Assembly (NCBI GenBank): GCA_012931725.1
Contig: CM022944.1
Span: 38,104,094-38,168,093 of the forward strand
Direction of reading: 5' to 3'
DNA: 64,000 nucleotides
DNA from: Litsea cubeba
Taxonomy: Eukaryota > Streptophyta > Magnoliopsida > Laurales > Lauraceae
Position 1 is the first letter of the stretch. Every line of letters begins with the position of its first letter. Below, one piece after another: positions 10,923-23,300 of the stretch. The notes beneath the pieces are model-generated. The model saw only the letters and a list, made by a program, of their open reading frames with translations, was not told where the DNA came from and did not search any database. The position numbers were made by a program, and so were the translations under genes.

Positions 10923-11744
10923 CAAGAACAAATTCAGAAATTACATTTGACACATGTACGTATGTATCCAATTACAACTCTTTTTTTTTTTTTTTTTCTG
11001 GGCTACATTGTGGGCATTTTTTGAGGAACCGACAGATCAAATAAAATTTGAGAAAACCATGAAAACCTAAATTTTGTATAGAAAATTGTTACTGTTTTCA
11101 GGTTTAAAATATCAAAATCGTAATTAATATTATAGTTTCTTCAATTTCTTTACATCTGAATATAGTTTTAAAAATAATTAATATTTTTATTATATTATTA
11201 TATAATTGTATTATCGTGTTGATGTCATGGTTCTACGTACCACAATGAAGCGCTAGTGGTCTAGGCTCACTAAATCTCTTCAGTGACTGAATGGTTAATC
11301 TAATGGTCGATCAAATTCAAAAGCTTTTATGTCATCTTTTTTTTTTTTCTATGTAGAACTAGAGAGTTGGTTGAGTGGTCTAAGGCATCTAGGTAAACAT
11401 GTCAAAATTGGTCCCCAGATTTTTTACCACTGTCTCTTCATCCAAACAGATTATAATGGGTATTTGTAACCGAGTTCAGACGTGTTAAGAAAAGTCCAGT
11501 CACGAGGGGGGGGGGGGGACTTCAGGGTACTCATGGACCGGGCTAGACTTGGACCTTTTGTTTTAGTACTCAGGCTGAAGTGGGACATTTTATTTCGGCG
11601 CATTTAATACATGGGTCGGTCTTGAACTCAGTTGTAGAGAGCCCAAATCCCGGCCCAGCCTGATTTAGAGAATAGGAAAAATATAAAGCAGGGGGATTCG
11701 CGCAGTAGTAGTCAAGACCAAACCATATGAGCTACACTAAAGAC
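10923..11744. other. Intergenic, no gene seen
   Basis: AT-rich DNA with T runs (10,980-10,997; 11,338-11,349) and a G run near 11,506-11,518. Around 11,355-11,400 a short tRNA-like A-box word (GGTTGAGTGGTCTAAGGC) occurs, but no cloverleaf or B box could be built. The last 8 bases (11,737-11,744) are the left target duplication of the next element. Confidence 0.5.
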
Positions 11745-12344
11745 TAGGGCTGTAAATCATGTTGTGTTAATGAATTTGTGTTAGAATCACCTCAACCCGT
11801 ACACGACCCATTAAATAAACGAGTCCAAATATCAAACACGAACATGACACGATTATTTAGTTAGCTACATGACACAACCATTGTAACCCGTTAAATAAAT
11901 TAGGTCATTTTGAACCATGTCAGTTAACACGCACAACCCGCACTATCAGCCCGTTTAGCCCGTTAATTATTTATAATTGTCCATATTATTGTATTAAATA
12001 GCTTGAAATCTAAATAGGTGAAAAATAAAATATCCCCTTAGTTTGTTGTGAAAAATAAAATAGCATCTTAGTTTGCCACCAATGGTCACAGAGCAATCCA
12101 TATTCCTTAGCATATAATAACAACTATAATAAAAAAAACCAATAACAAAGACAAGTCAGTAATCATACCAGGTTGGAGGGCTGTTAATGGATTACTAATT
12201 TTATTCGTTAACGGCTTGATAATTTAGCGTATTAACGGGTCCGACCCGTTAATGACACGAACCCGTTAAGAGGCCACCCGATCCCGTTATTATCGCGTGG
12301 GTTCGTGTCGTGTTAACGGGTCGTGTGGCATTTTGACAGCCCTA
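11745..12344. mobile_element. hAT-type non-autonomous element (600 bp)
   Basis: The ends are inverted: TAGGGCTGTAAATC at the left and GACAGCCCTA at the right. The flanks are CTAAAGAC (11,737-11,744) and CTAAGGAC (12,345-12,352), an 8-bp target duplication with one mismatch, as expected for hAT insertions. The interior has many short ACCCGTTAA and ACACGA words in both orientations and no coding sequence. The transposase must have come from elsewhere. Confidence 0.85.
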
Positions 12345-12352
12345 CTAAGGAC

Positions 12353-12683
12353 CTACGTTTTTTTAACTCTCTTCTTGAATTATATTTCAATCTCGAGCTG
12401 GGCTCGGGCTTACAGATTTTCATGCGGACAGGGCTTGGGCCGGCTCGTTACAGCTCGATTCGGTCCCGGGCCAGGCCTAGAGATTCTGGGCCGGGCTCAA
12501 ACACACACATAGGTGTGTGTCAAATTCAACTCCAGCTGTCTCAAAGATGAGCACATGCTTGGCCCGTTTGAACTTTGAAATAGGAAAATACTCAAGTGAG
12601 AACTAGTTCTCACCTATTATACGAGAACTTTTTTGTGGGGCCCAACTAGCACTCCATCCAAACCTGTGTTCAAACAGTAAGCC
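12353..12683. other. Intergenic, G/C-rich word cluster
   Basis: Contains repeated GGGC/GGGCC words (12,395-12,495), an ACACACACAT run at 12,501-12,510, and no convincing coding sequence. It ends at the start of a copia remnant. Confidence 0.45.
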
Positions 12684-12906
12684 AAGAAGCAGTCGATGGT
12701 AGCTCGTTCTAGCACCAAGGTTGAATAAAGAACACTAGCGGTAGCGGCAGCTGAGATGATGCAGATAACTTTTATCTTTCAGGATATTGGAATATATCAG
12801 AGGCATCCACCTATATTGCAGGGCGGCTCAAGAAAATTTGAGGCCTGGAGCAAAAATCCTAAATGAGTTCTTTTTTTTATTTTTTAAAGTGGATAGAGAG
12901 ATGCAA

Positions 12907-12945
<39 letters not shown>

Positions 12946-13380
12946 AAGGGCCCGTAAAACAGGAAATGGACAGGTATTTCTGCGGTGGGTGATCTGGAGA
13001 ATTAATTAGGCAGGAGAAAATGAAGATCTTGATTGTATCTTCTCGAGATAAAGTTATCATGGGGCCATATATGTTTTGCATTTTTGAGGCCATATATTTT
13101 TTGAAATTTAAAGCAAGGGCTTTCCTTACTTCATGGTAGAGCCGCCCTGCTATATTGTTATGTTATAACATGAGTGCACTCTACCTTACTATAAATTCAG
13201 TGACTAGTGTGCACTCACGAAGCATATATAGAAATTGATTATCACTTCGTGCACGAAAAAGTTGTCGTGGGTGCTCTCGGCACTCAATTTGTCTCTTGTT
13301 TGGAAAAGGTTGCTGATGTCTTCACCAAGCCCCTTACAAAGCCTTTTTTCAACACTTACAAACCAACTTGGGCAGCCTAG
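12684..13380 (+). pseudogene. Ty1/copia RNase H remnant split by a MITE
   Basis: Two pieces that join in frame once the element at 12,819-13,149 is removed. The left piece reads MVARSSTKVE-stop-RTLAVAAAEMM, matching the conserved copia SSTEAEYRA region with one stop. The right piece reads SALYLTINSV, then EIDYHFVHEKVV, then VADVFTKPLTKPFF, and ends at TAG 13,378-13,380. This is the C-terminal end of a copia polyprotein. No gag, integrase or RT of the same copy was found upstream, so it is a truncated relic. Confidence 0.85.
12819..13149. mobile_element. hAT-type MITE, 331 bp, inside copia RNase H
   Basis: Terminal inverted repeats CAGGGCGGCTC / GAGCCGCCCTG are flanked by a perfect 8-bp duplication CTATATTG (12,811-12,818 and 13,150-13,157). 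The interior is non-coding and holds an (AT)n(AG)n microsatellite at about 12,909-12,945. Insertion is in the copia remnant, so it is younger than that element. Confidence 0.95.
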
Positions 13381-14009
13381 AGAGATGGGTCAATCACACC
13401 AGTTGAACAAACAACGGTTGGGTTCACAGATGGGTCTATAAATAATGGGGGTCATGAAACCTAGCAAAACAAATAGGCGGCTACCTGGTCAAAGGAGTTA
13501 AAAGTTTGTATGAGGAAGGACCGGTTCTATATAAGAGAAGAATGAGAAAATTTGTAACATAGCACAAACTAATTCAGGAGAGCTAGAGTGTGCAAAGTCG
13601 TTCTGCCGTTTATCCTTGCATGTAATATAAACTAGCAACAAACGTCCGTGGTGAGTTCGGGCCAAAATAAAGATATAATAAATTATTATAATAATTAAAA
13701 CTATAAAAGAAGAATCCACTATTATTATTTTTAAGAATTCTTAAAAGAAAATAAAGTGAAAAAAGATCTTAAGATTTCATGATAAAAGAAATAAATTATC
13801 TTGAAAAGTAATTATGAGAATCTTGCGATCTTAAGATCTTATGGTAAAAGAAATAAATTATCTTGAAAAATAATTATGAGAATCTTGTAATATCACACCT
13901 ATAAAATCTTTGTAAATTGAAAAAATGTATGGGTTGAAAGTCCCCACTAAAAAAAAGAAAATTATGGATAAAAGCAAAAGGAAAAAATGATACCATTCAA
14001 AGAAGGAAA
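13381..14009. other. Possible copia 3' LTR remnant, then AT-rich DNA
   Basis: After the RNase H stop there is a purine-rich AATAATGGGGG (13,441-13,451) that could be a polypurine tract, then a TATATAAGAG (about 13,530) in LTR-like sequence. No partner LTR was found. From 13,670 the DNA is very AT-rich, with a near-duplicated stretch (AAATAAATTATCTTGAAAA at about 13,788 and 13,850). Confidence 0.4.
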
Positions 14010-17000
14010 AAAATGAGAAAAAAAATGCGTCTATTTTCCTACAAATACATCAATACCCTGCTGTCCATTTTCCCTTTTTTCTTTTCTGGATGCAGAGCCA
14101 TCAGTGGGTCCATTTTCCCAAAGATGATTGATAGTATAAGAAAAAAATTAAAAGAGAGGGAGCGAACAAGTGTAAGAGAAGAAAAAAAACATAAAAGATG
14201 TACATTACATGGGATGAGTGTACGTGGATATAGATATGAGTCATCAGAGTATGCTTCTATGCTTCTAATAGTTCTAACTCATATGCACACAAATCACATC
14301 CTAACAATTATTAAAGAAATTAAGCTTGTGTATGATACCAACACAGTCTAATTGCCCACTACAGATACATATTGACCTAGAAAACTAATATCTATGCATA
14401 ATCCATGAGTGAGTCCCACTGAAGAAATAAGTTAAATGTCACATATTGACCTACAAAACTAATATCTATGCATAATCCATGAGTGGGTCCCACTACAGAA
14501 ATAAGTTAAATGTGTGGGGCCCACTAATTGATTTGCATCCATTAAGAAACCAGACAACGGCCAACAGGCTTGCCTCCTTCCATCAGTGGGGCCCACTCTT
14601 AGGAAAAAGTGGTTAAGAGAAGGCCAGTGGGATTTCATCCAATACTAGAGTCCAATCTTGAAATATATTTAATACGAACTAGTGTCACTACTGGATCCAT
14701 CCATTTGGGTAAAAAAAAAAACTGAAATGAGAGTAAAGGAGCAACAGCTTGGATTTCATTCATCGGTAGGGCCCACAAACATATTTAACAAGGGACCCAT
14801 TGAAGATCTAAGGAAAATAAAACAAACCGATTGTAAAGATCTGCTTATAATTTGGATAATGGCAAGAAATAGGACTCAAATTCAAACTTTGATAAAAATC
14901 TCTTATGAGAGAGGTTTTAGGAGAGAAAGAGTAGCCCAAAGTGAGGAGGCACCTTAAAATAATGTGGGATTTTTGTGCATATTTCTTTGAAAGGATATAC
15001 TTTTTAGGGATGAGGTGGCACCTCTCAAACGCCCGTGCTAAGCCCGGGCAAAAAATCAAAATATATTAAAATTTAAGAATTCTTTTGAAATATTGTTAAG
15101 ATAAAATAAATATAAAATAATTTTTTTATTATCTTTGAATATTAAAAAAATTTCTATGTATGAAAAAAAATATAAAATAAAGTAAATTTACATAACACGA
15201 TGACCCCTTGAATTTAAAAGCACTGACTATGACGACCATCTCATTTATGAGTATATTATACCATTGATGATTGAAAATATAAGAAAATAAACAAACCAGA
15301 TGGACCTACATCTACTAAAAAGAACCAAAAGAAAGGGATAAAAAGATTAACGTATTTGATCCATCAGTGGGGGCTACCCTTGAAAAGTTTTTAACGTGTG
15401 GGACCCACTGATGGCTCTGCATCCAAAGAAGAAAAAAGGGAAGATAAGAAGAAAGAAAATGGAAATCAAATGATTTCATCCTCAATGAGCCACACACCAC
15501 ATCTGGATTTATGGTGATGGAACAATTGGCCCCCATAGATGATTGATAGTATAAGAAAAAAAAATTAAAAGTGAGGGGGGCGAACAAGTGTAAGAGAAGA
15601 AAAAAACCTATAAAAGATGTACATTGCATGGGTGAGTGTACGTGGATATAGATATGAGTCATCATAGTACGTTTCTAATAGTTCTAACTCATGTGCACAC
15701 AAATGACATCCTAACAATTATCAAAGAAATTAAGCTTGTGTATGATACCAACCCAGTCTGATTGCACACTATGGATACATATTGACCTAGGAAATTAATA
15801 TCTATGCATAATCCATGAGTGGGCCCCATTGTAGAAATAAGTTAAATGAACGGGGCCCACTAATTGATTTACATCCATTAAGAAACCAGACAACGGGGCT
15901 TACCTCCCTCCATCAGTGGGGCCCACTCTTGGAAAAAAGGGATTAAGAGAAGGCCATTGGGATTTCATCAAATACTGAAGTCCAATCTTGAAATATATTT
16001 AATACGAACTGGTGTCCACTACTGGAACCATCCATTTGGGGAAAAAAACTGAAAGGCAAGTAAAGGAGCTATATTAATCCATAAGTGGGTCCCACAGCAC
16101 AAATAAGTTAAATGTGCGGGGCCCACTAATTGATTTGCATCCATTAAGAAACCAGACAACGGCCAACAGGCTTGCCTCCCTCCATCAGTGGGGCCCACTC
16201 TTGAAAAAAATGGGTTAAGAGAAAGTCATTGGGATTTCATCCAATACTGGAGTCCAATCTTGAAATATATTTAATACGAACTGGTGCCACTACTGGATCC
16301 ATCCATTTGGGGGAAAAAAAAACTGAAATGAGAGTAAATGAGCAACTGCTTGGATTTCATTCATCGGTAGGGCCCACAAAACATATTTAACATGGGACCC
16401 ATTGATAATTGAAGATCTAAGGAAAAGAAAACAAACCGACTTTAAAGATTTGCTTATAATTTGGATAATGGCAAGAAATATGACTCAAATTCAAGCGTTC
16501 ATAAAAATCTCTTATGAGAGAGGTTTTAGGAGAGAAAGAGTAGCCCAAATTTAGGTGTCACCTTAAAACAATGTGGGATTTTTGTGCATATTTCTTTGAA
16601 AGGAGAAAAAAGGGGTTAAGAGAAGGCCATTGGGATTTCATCCAATACTGGAGTCCAATCTTGAAATATATTTAATACGAACTGGTGCCACTACTTGATC
16701 CATCCATTTGGGGGAAAAAAAACTGAAAGGAGAGTAAATGAGCAACTGCGTGGATTTCATTCATCGGTAGGGCCCACAAAACATATTTAACATGGGAACC
16801 ATTGATGATTAAAAATCTAAGGAAAAGAAAACAAACAGACTTTAAAGATTTACTTATAATTTGGATAATGGCAAGAAATAGGATTCAAATTCAAACGTTC
16901 ATAAAAATCTCTTATGAAAGGTTTTAGGAGAGAAAGAGTAGCCCAAATTGAGGTGTCACCTTAAAACAATGTGGGATTTTTGTGCATATTTCTTTGAAAG

Positions 17001-17060
17001 GAGAGACTTTTTAGGGATGATGTGGCACCCCTCACAGCCCACCTCCCCTTTGCTTTAATA
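14010..17060. repeat. Block of repeated GGGCCCAC-rich non-coding segments
   Basis: A segment with the order CCACTAATTGATTTGCATCC, CATCAGTGGGGCCCACTCTT, TCCAATCTTGAAATATATTT and GGTTTTAGGAGAGAAAGAG occurs around 14,515-14,990, 15,850-16,060 (truncated), 16,110-16,610 and 16,612-17,040 (start missing). A second segment, with GATGATTGATAGTATAAG and GATGTACATT, occurs at about 14,120-14,560 and 15,540-15,880. A short word (GCAGAGCCATCAGTGGG) at about 14,092 is repeated inverted near 15,400. No coding sequence was seen. It may be a composite of truncated non-autonomous elements or local segmental duplications. Confidence 0.8.
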
Positions 17061-17949
17061 TATATAATAGTGAATCGAAATGAAAATGATGTATGTGCCA
17101 GAAATACAACACAGTGAACGTCTCTTTTATGTAAAAGACTTTCTTTTCTAAGAATTTCACTCCTCTTTTATTTGCTAAAGAGGATTCTTCATCTTGAAAA
17201 TATTACATACAAAAGCAGGTACAATAAGAGAGAGAACGGAACACCCACAATACATTTGGGGATGGCAGGACAAGACCAAAAGAATTTAATTTGCTCAAAG
17301 GAAGGGATAGAAAGGCATGATGGACTTGTTTCTATATTAGAGTTTTATTTATAAGAATTTGATGTCTTGGCAAATTCATCACATGATGTGATGTCTTGAC
17401 CATGAAATTTGTAAATACCATATTTCTTTATTGGAATTCTAGAATTTCAACCAACCAAAAAGTCTCAAATGACCTTTGGGATTCTTGGAATTGTAGCCCA
17501 TTTGTGTATATATATATTTTTTTTTTCAGAGTTTTCAGATGCTCAAGTACAAAGGATCAAGCATTTAGGAATTCCACTCTAAATGAGAATTTTCCTAACC
17601 TTCTTTTCTTAGCCATGGACTCTGTAGCGGACATTATCTATGAAAATTCTTAGAAAATCCTAGCCAACCTATTGTTAGAGCCAAAAGAGTTTCTACATCA
17701 GTCAACACACCATATCTCTATAGGTGACAACCCAACCCCGGATTGTCTTTCTTGGGTTGGAAATTCTACAGGCAACCTAACTGTTAAAAGGAAGCTTGAA
17801 ATCTATTGAGGTCTACTGCAGTTGAAATTCCATGGTCAAGCTTAATTTGGAATTAGTATTTCAATCCCCATTTGGCACGTCTGAGCTGGTGTCTTCTTCA
17901 AAGGAAAACACCGACAGACTCTTAGGCTAAAAAAATAAATTGGTCTCTG

Positions 17950-18130
17950 GCTTCTAGATGCCATCTCTAGATGCCATAACTATCTTTGTAGTGAGGGATC
18001 TGATTTGCATCTCTTCTTCTACTGCAATCTAGCCTACTCTTTTTGGTGTAGGCTTCTCAATCCATGTGGCACTCTTCCAACTGCCCCTCTCTCTGTAGCT
18101 ACTGTTTGGAGGGCTATCTTTAAGGATGGA
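17950..18130 (+). pseudogene. Possible LINE-derived zinc-binding fragment
   Basis: One frame reads HNYLCSEGSDLHLFFYCN followed by SFWCRLL. This resembles the Cys/His region found after the reverse transcriptase of plant L1 elements (C-x-C...HLFFHC...W). It is short, flanked by stops, and no RT core was found next to it, so the call is tentative. Confidence 0.35.
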
Positions 18131-20000
18131 GATGTCACAGGAAGAAAATGTGCTGCACAGTCTCAAATTTCAATTCTATCCTGTTTGGATGAGTCTGGCC
18201 CGATAGATGAAGTAATGTTGTGAGCTACATGTACTCCATTTCACTTCAACTCTAAATATTTTAATTTCCTTGAGTAAAAGTGCAAAATAAGCATCAAAAT
18301 GGAGTAAAGTGAAGTACTCTACTTTAACTTCCACCCACTTTTCTTCCACTCCAGACCACATGTGAAATCTACATCATTTTACTCCACTACTCATTTATTA
18401 AGGTTTAGTAAAGAAACAGGTCCACTTTGGGAGTGGTAAGACCTTGATAGATCATCAAACTCTCACCTTTTTCTGGACCAATTTCCTCGTCATATCTTTG
18501 TCATCATCATAAACAGGTCCACTTGAGTCATCCGGGAACTCTTCCTCATTTTCTTCCATCAATAAGTATCACATGAGAATCTACTTGTCTCTCTGGATAA
18601 ACTCTAGCACGATGGCGAAGTTGCCCATATTTGAAACAAGAAAAGGGATGATTCGATCACCCGTCTTGGCCTTCTACTCGTGTGGACTCATTCCTACTAA
18701 TATGGGCTGATTGTGGATAGTTTTCGTTGTTGTTTCTTGATTTTGAACTCATGTCCCTGATACTTGAAGTTTCAACTTTGGAAGAGGGATAAAAGCTACG
18801 GACATCCATATACTTTTTTTTTTGCCACCACAATCGAACATAACCTTCACTTTCAAGGATAGTTGGTAAGCATCATCTACTATCCATAAGCGACTAAGTT
18901 GAAACGGACCTCACAAATCAAAGTCGACTATCTCTGTTTTTTGCATGATAAAACTGAAAAATCTAATTCTTATTGGATTTATCTTGATCTTGAAGATGAT
19001 AATTTGAGACCGTTTACTGTGGAGATGATTTTGCTATATATATTAAATATTAAATACTATGATAAGCTAGCTTAAAAATATACTCTGATAAGCTAGCTTA
19101 AAAAGAAAGCCGTGTTCCATGTGCTAAAATATCTCATCAGGGAAAATGAAAGTGAACAAAACAGAATTCTAGGGCATTAGAATACATGCAAATTGAATAC
19201 ACGGGGTGGTTAAAATGAGGATGAAACTCCAAAAATAAACATCAGTAACATTTCTCAGGGAAAAAGAAGCAAAAGAGTGCTATTTGATGCTCATTTTTCA
19301 AAATTCACCTTTGATATTCATTTTTAACTACCCTATGTATCCAATTCCTATGTATATTATTACTGCAGACAGACAAAGCCAATGAACATTGAATAAAACG
19401 ACCTCTGATCACGCTACTAAAAATGACAGTGAGGCTGATTCTTTATTTTGTGAATGTGTATTATATAATCCGCTAGAAATGTCTATAAAACTGACCCACA
19501 CATCCCTGGGACCAGTGAACCCATGTACATGCCACACATGACTGGCAACTGTTTTTACTTTGTTTTATTATTATTATTATTATCCGCCATTATCAATGGA
19601 ACCAGTGAAACTCACCAAAAATCTGCTGTTCCATAAGCTGTACTGTTCCATTCGTTCTCACTTTCCTAACAATGCATACACATTAGAAGCCGAATCCTAC
19701 ATAAGACCAATCAAAGTAAGCTCAAGTTTCCTTTTATCTAAATTTCCCGATCTTTTGTCCACACACTGTACATACAGTTTATAAGGAAGAAAGAAAAGAT
19801 GCAAATTACTATTATAATCTTCGCTCTCCAAATTAATTTTTGGCAAGTATAGAAGAGAATGAAGGGGAAGGGGGTGGGGGTGGGAAAGAAATATAAAATA
19901 ATGGACTTATTTACATGGAGATGATGAGCAAAAGATCCATGGCTGGTGTCAAGAAGATTTTGTTCATGCAGAACTGTGCGGCCACCAAGCAACATGGTAG

Positions 20001-20002
<2 letters not shown>

Positions 20003-20034
<32 letters not shown>
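20003..20034. repeat. (GA)n microsatellite
   Basis: About 16 GA units. It lies roughly 145 bp beyond the stop codon of the minus-strand capping-enzyme gene, so it would be a CT run in or near its 3' UTR. Confidence 0.9.
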
Positions 20035-20037
<3 letters not shown>

Positions 20038-20178
20038 TGCGATCTGATTCTATTGATATAACATCATTCTTATAGCCTGTTTGCCCATTCCGTGGACTTT
20101 ATGTGTGCAGAAGAAGGAAGACAAGCTTTGTGGGCTGATAATTAGTGATGTTCTCGATAGGACATATCAATGTAAAAT

Positions 20179-20307
20179 TCACTTTCGTCGTCCATGGGCT
20201 CTGCTATCACTATTTATCCTGTCTGCATACATTGGTAGAGAGATAATTTCTTGTATCTCATCCAGCACAACTTCCTCTGTAATGTTATCCTCGATGCTCC
20301 GCATGAC
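20179..20307 (-). CDS. Capping enzyme last exon
   Basis: Encodes VMRSIEDNITEEVV through SLPMYADRI to a basic GRRK end and TGA (20,179-20,181). The acceptor is TGGACAG. This is the C-terminal helix region of the OB domain and the tail. The 88-nt intron before it (20,308-20,395) is the shortest of the gene. Confidence 0.93.
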   Translation of the reverse strand, partial: VMRSIEDNITEEVVLDEIQEIISLPMYADRINSDSRAHGRRK

Positions 20308-23300
20308 CTGTCCAGAGAAGTAGTTTCTATTACTACTATACATCTGACCTGCATGTTTCTGCCACTCAACAAAGAATTTTGTGTATACATTTTACCTTCT
20401 TGTATGTACCAATGTCATTTGCGGTTGTTTTGTCTGTTCTGATTCGCATACAAGCCCAGCACTGTTCCTCCCAATCCCAATTGCATTCAATAATCTTCCC
20501 AGAATACAAAGAGAGATCTGATTCACCTGCAAGTTTTAAGCAAATCTAAATGCATAAATCCTTTAAAAAAAAAAAAAAAAAAACTGCAGGAGACCGGAGG
20601 AACACTTCTGAAAAACAGTTATCTCGAAAAACAAATAGTTTCAGAAGGTGGGTATAATGATAGACAATTCATAAAACTCCCAAATAAATGACGATCATCA
20701 GGTACGATTAAAAAAAACAGATTAACTGTTTTTTTTTTTTTTTTTATCTTCTTTTATTAGCAGTTAATGAAGAATTTCTAAACTAAAATGAAGTATAGGG
20801 AAAAAATGCATGGAAATATATTCATGGTTATGCTTGTTTAATGGAATATGTTAATTCAACTACAAAAAAAAAAGAGAGAGAATATAAGAAAGCTTGCAAG
20901 ACCAAGCAAATATACGTGATGTATACCTTTAAAAACAACACGTTGACCTTCCAATAGCTTCTTCCTTCCTTTCTGAAAAATGTAAAGCAGTGGACTGCTA
21001 TCATCACCTACCTGTCAGCATGCACTCTTCTATTCAAATTGCACGAAGAGATGGTCAAATCTCATCCAGAAAAGGCAAAAAAAAAAAAAAAACGGGAAGA
21101 AAAAATCATCCATATATATAAATGGATTAAGTACACCATGACCATGAAGAAGCAAAATGCCAGAAAAGAAATACGATTTAAAGTTCAAGACCTGGTCCAG
21201 ACCATGAGCAATCTGGCTCAGCTCATTTATTCGATGAGACTGGAATTCAGTAAGTTCAACAGTTTAAAGACTGGAAGTCTGGAACTATGTAACCTAACAG
21301 CTTAACTGACCCAAGTCTCACACCCAGCTTGTACAGACTTAAAAGAGTTTTGAACTTGGACCTGGGTCTCAATAGAAAATACCGTAGAACATGTAGTCAG
21401 GCCTGACCCATTTATTCATCCAACCTGAAAACCAGGCTGAGGAGTTACATCTGGGCATAAAAACAAGTCCCAATACAAGCATGTTGGATGTAGGTCAGAT
21501 GTCTGACAGACCAGCTGTAGGAGATTGATAGACCAACAACCAACAAGCAGCTAAAGATGTCAATGATAATACCTCAAACAGAAAATCAATTGAGTTCAAT
21601 TCAGGATATTTCCACTTTAGAAGGCCTTCATGGGTACGAGGGACATAAGGATCATCCCAGCCCTGAAAAAAGAAACCATCAGTAATACAGTATGACCTAC
21701 AAATGAATTGAATGCTCCGTAAATAGAACCATATAGTTTATTTCCCAATTGATAAAACTAATGAATGGATATTGATGATTAGCTTCAGGAAAAGAAATCC
21801 TATGATAAACAGATATTTTCATCACATAACTAGCATTCCATTAAAAAACTAAACACTGAATTCAGTAAATTCATTTCTCATGACAATAGTTTGTGTTTTA
21901 TAGCTTAAAAATGTGAAATCATCAAGATCAATTTTCTAGACTTCAGTAATAAAGAAACAAAAAAAGAACTTGTCTACTTGCATAAAACTACTAGAAGCAG
22001 AGCATGAAAGGATGGTTTTTAGGAAACGCTTTTATGGCTTGACGAGTCGGACTGAAACTCAGCTGACTCAACTCAACCTGGCCACATACTGGGTACCAGT
22101 CGGGTAAAACCAGGTTTAAGTGATTCCTTACTCAGGTTGTGATAGCCAGTTAACTCAGGACTGGCTCGACTCATCCTAGATTAGTTGAGTTGAATGGGTT
22201 AAATCATCATGGAGTTTCTGTGATTTAGTGATGGAGCAGGATGAGGGACTTTGAGTTGCACGTAAGTCTTCACCTTTCTGTGGAACACAAGAAATCACTT
22301 GCTGTAGAGAACTCAAGAAATCATACCAGGAGAAGCCAATGGAATCACAACTCACAACACACCAGTATCACAGGAAAAATGAATGCAAGAACAAAATAAA
22401 CACTGAAGTTCCCTGGCTGGTGCTCAACTGGTTAGGGACACGAGTGTGAACCTCAGTGGGAAATCCCTGGGTAGAAAACAAATCCGCTAAAGTATTATTC
22501 CAATTGATCAAACTTAACAACATACAGAGAATTAGGTGGGTCACAACAAATAGTTCCCTCTTTCACACAACTAGGAGAATATTCCAAGTTACAAAAATAC
22601 TCATCCAACTTTCACGTTTCCAAAAATAAAAGAAACCAAAACAAAGACACAAACTCTGGTCAACTATATTCATAGTGAACAAATCCTCAATTACGCTTTC
22701 ATCCAGAGAATGCTACCGGGCAGATGTCAATTAAATATAACGATGGTTTCATGCAGTACATCCGGTGACAACATTTCAACAGTGTTTATTAGAGAAACAT
22801 TTGAATTAACAAATAAAACAAGTCCCCAAACAAGTTAAAAAAAAAAAAAAAGAAAAAATAAATGGCATAAGGATGCCCAGCTAAATTATATAGTGATTTC
22901 GATCTAATTGCAGTTTGAAGTGATTGATTTTTTAGTTCAATGTAGATATGTGAAATGGCCCGGTCCTTGTTTGTACTATGCATGACCCCTTTCGTCATCA
23001 TCTTCAGGAAATCTCCCGAAAACAAAATACAGTACACAAATTTCACCGTCTCTATCGTCAACTTCTTCCCCTGTCCCACCCAGAAAGCATAGTGAGTCTG
23101 CCCAATTTGAAAATGTTGAGCCTAAAATGAGCACCTTCAGCATATTCTTGTTTATAACATCTCAGGTTCTTGTAATTGAAAAAAATGAAAGCACGAGGAC
23201 CTATAAAAGTGATAGGTATGGCTTTATCATAGTTGATCTAAAATCTACTTATCTCCATCTCCATTGAAATAAAATCTAAAAAAATGGAACCTATAATGTT

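Larger units (their letters stand above)
17061..20178. other. Intergenic DNA and 3' flank of the capping-enzyme gene
   Basis: No intact gene. It holds a weak LINE-like trace (17,950-18,130), a TTATTATTATTATTA run (19,565-19,580) and a (GA)n microsatellite (20,003-20,034). The part next to 20,178 must include the 3' UTR of the minus-strand gene. AATAAA-type words occur on the minus strand around 19,562, but the true cleavage site cannot be chosen. Confidence 0.4.

Noticed and set aside
11346..11440. tRNA-like word GGTTGAGTGGTCTAAGGC
   Set aside because: No B box, acceptor stem or cloverleaf could be formed; at best an old SINE trace.
17172..17653. Small open frames near 17.2-17.6 kb
   Set aside because: Short, AT-rich, no motif, and interrupted; chance frames.
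22420..22490. Another tRNA-like word in a capping-enzyme intron
   Set aside because: Incomplete B box and no stem pairing, so not called a tRNA gene.
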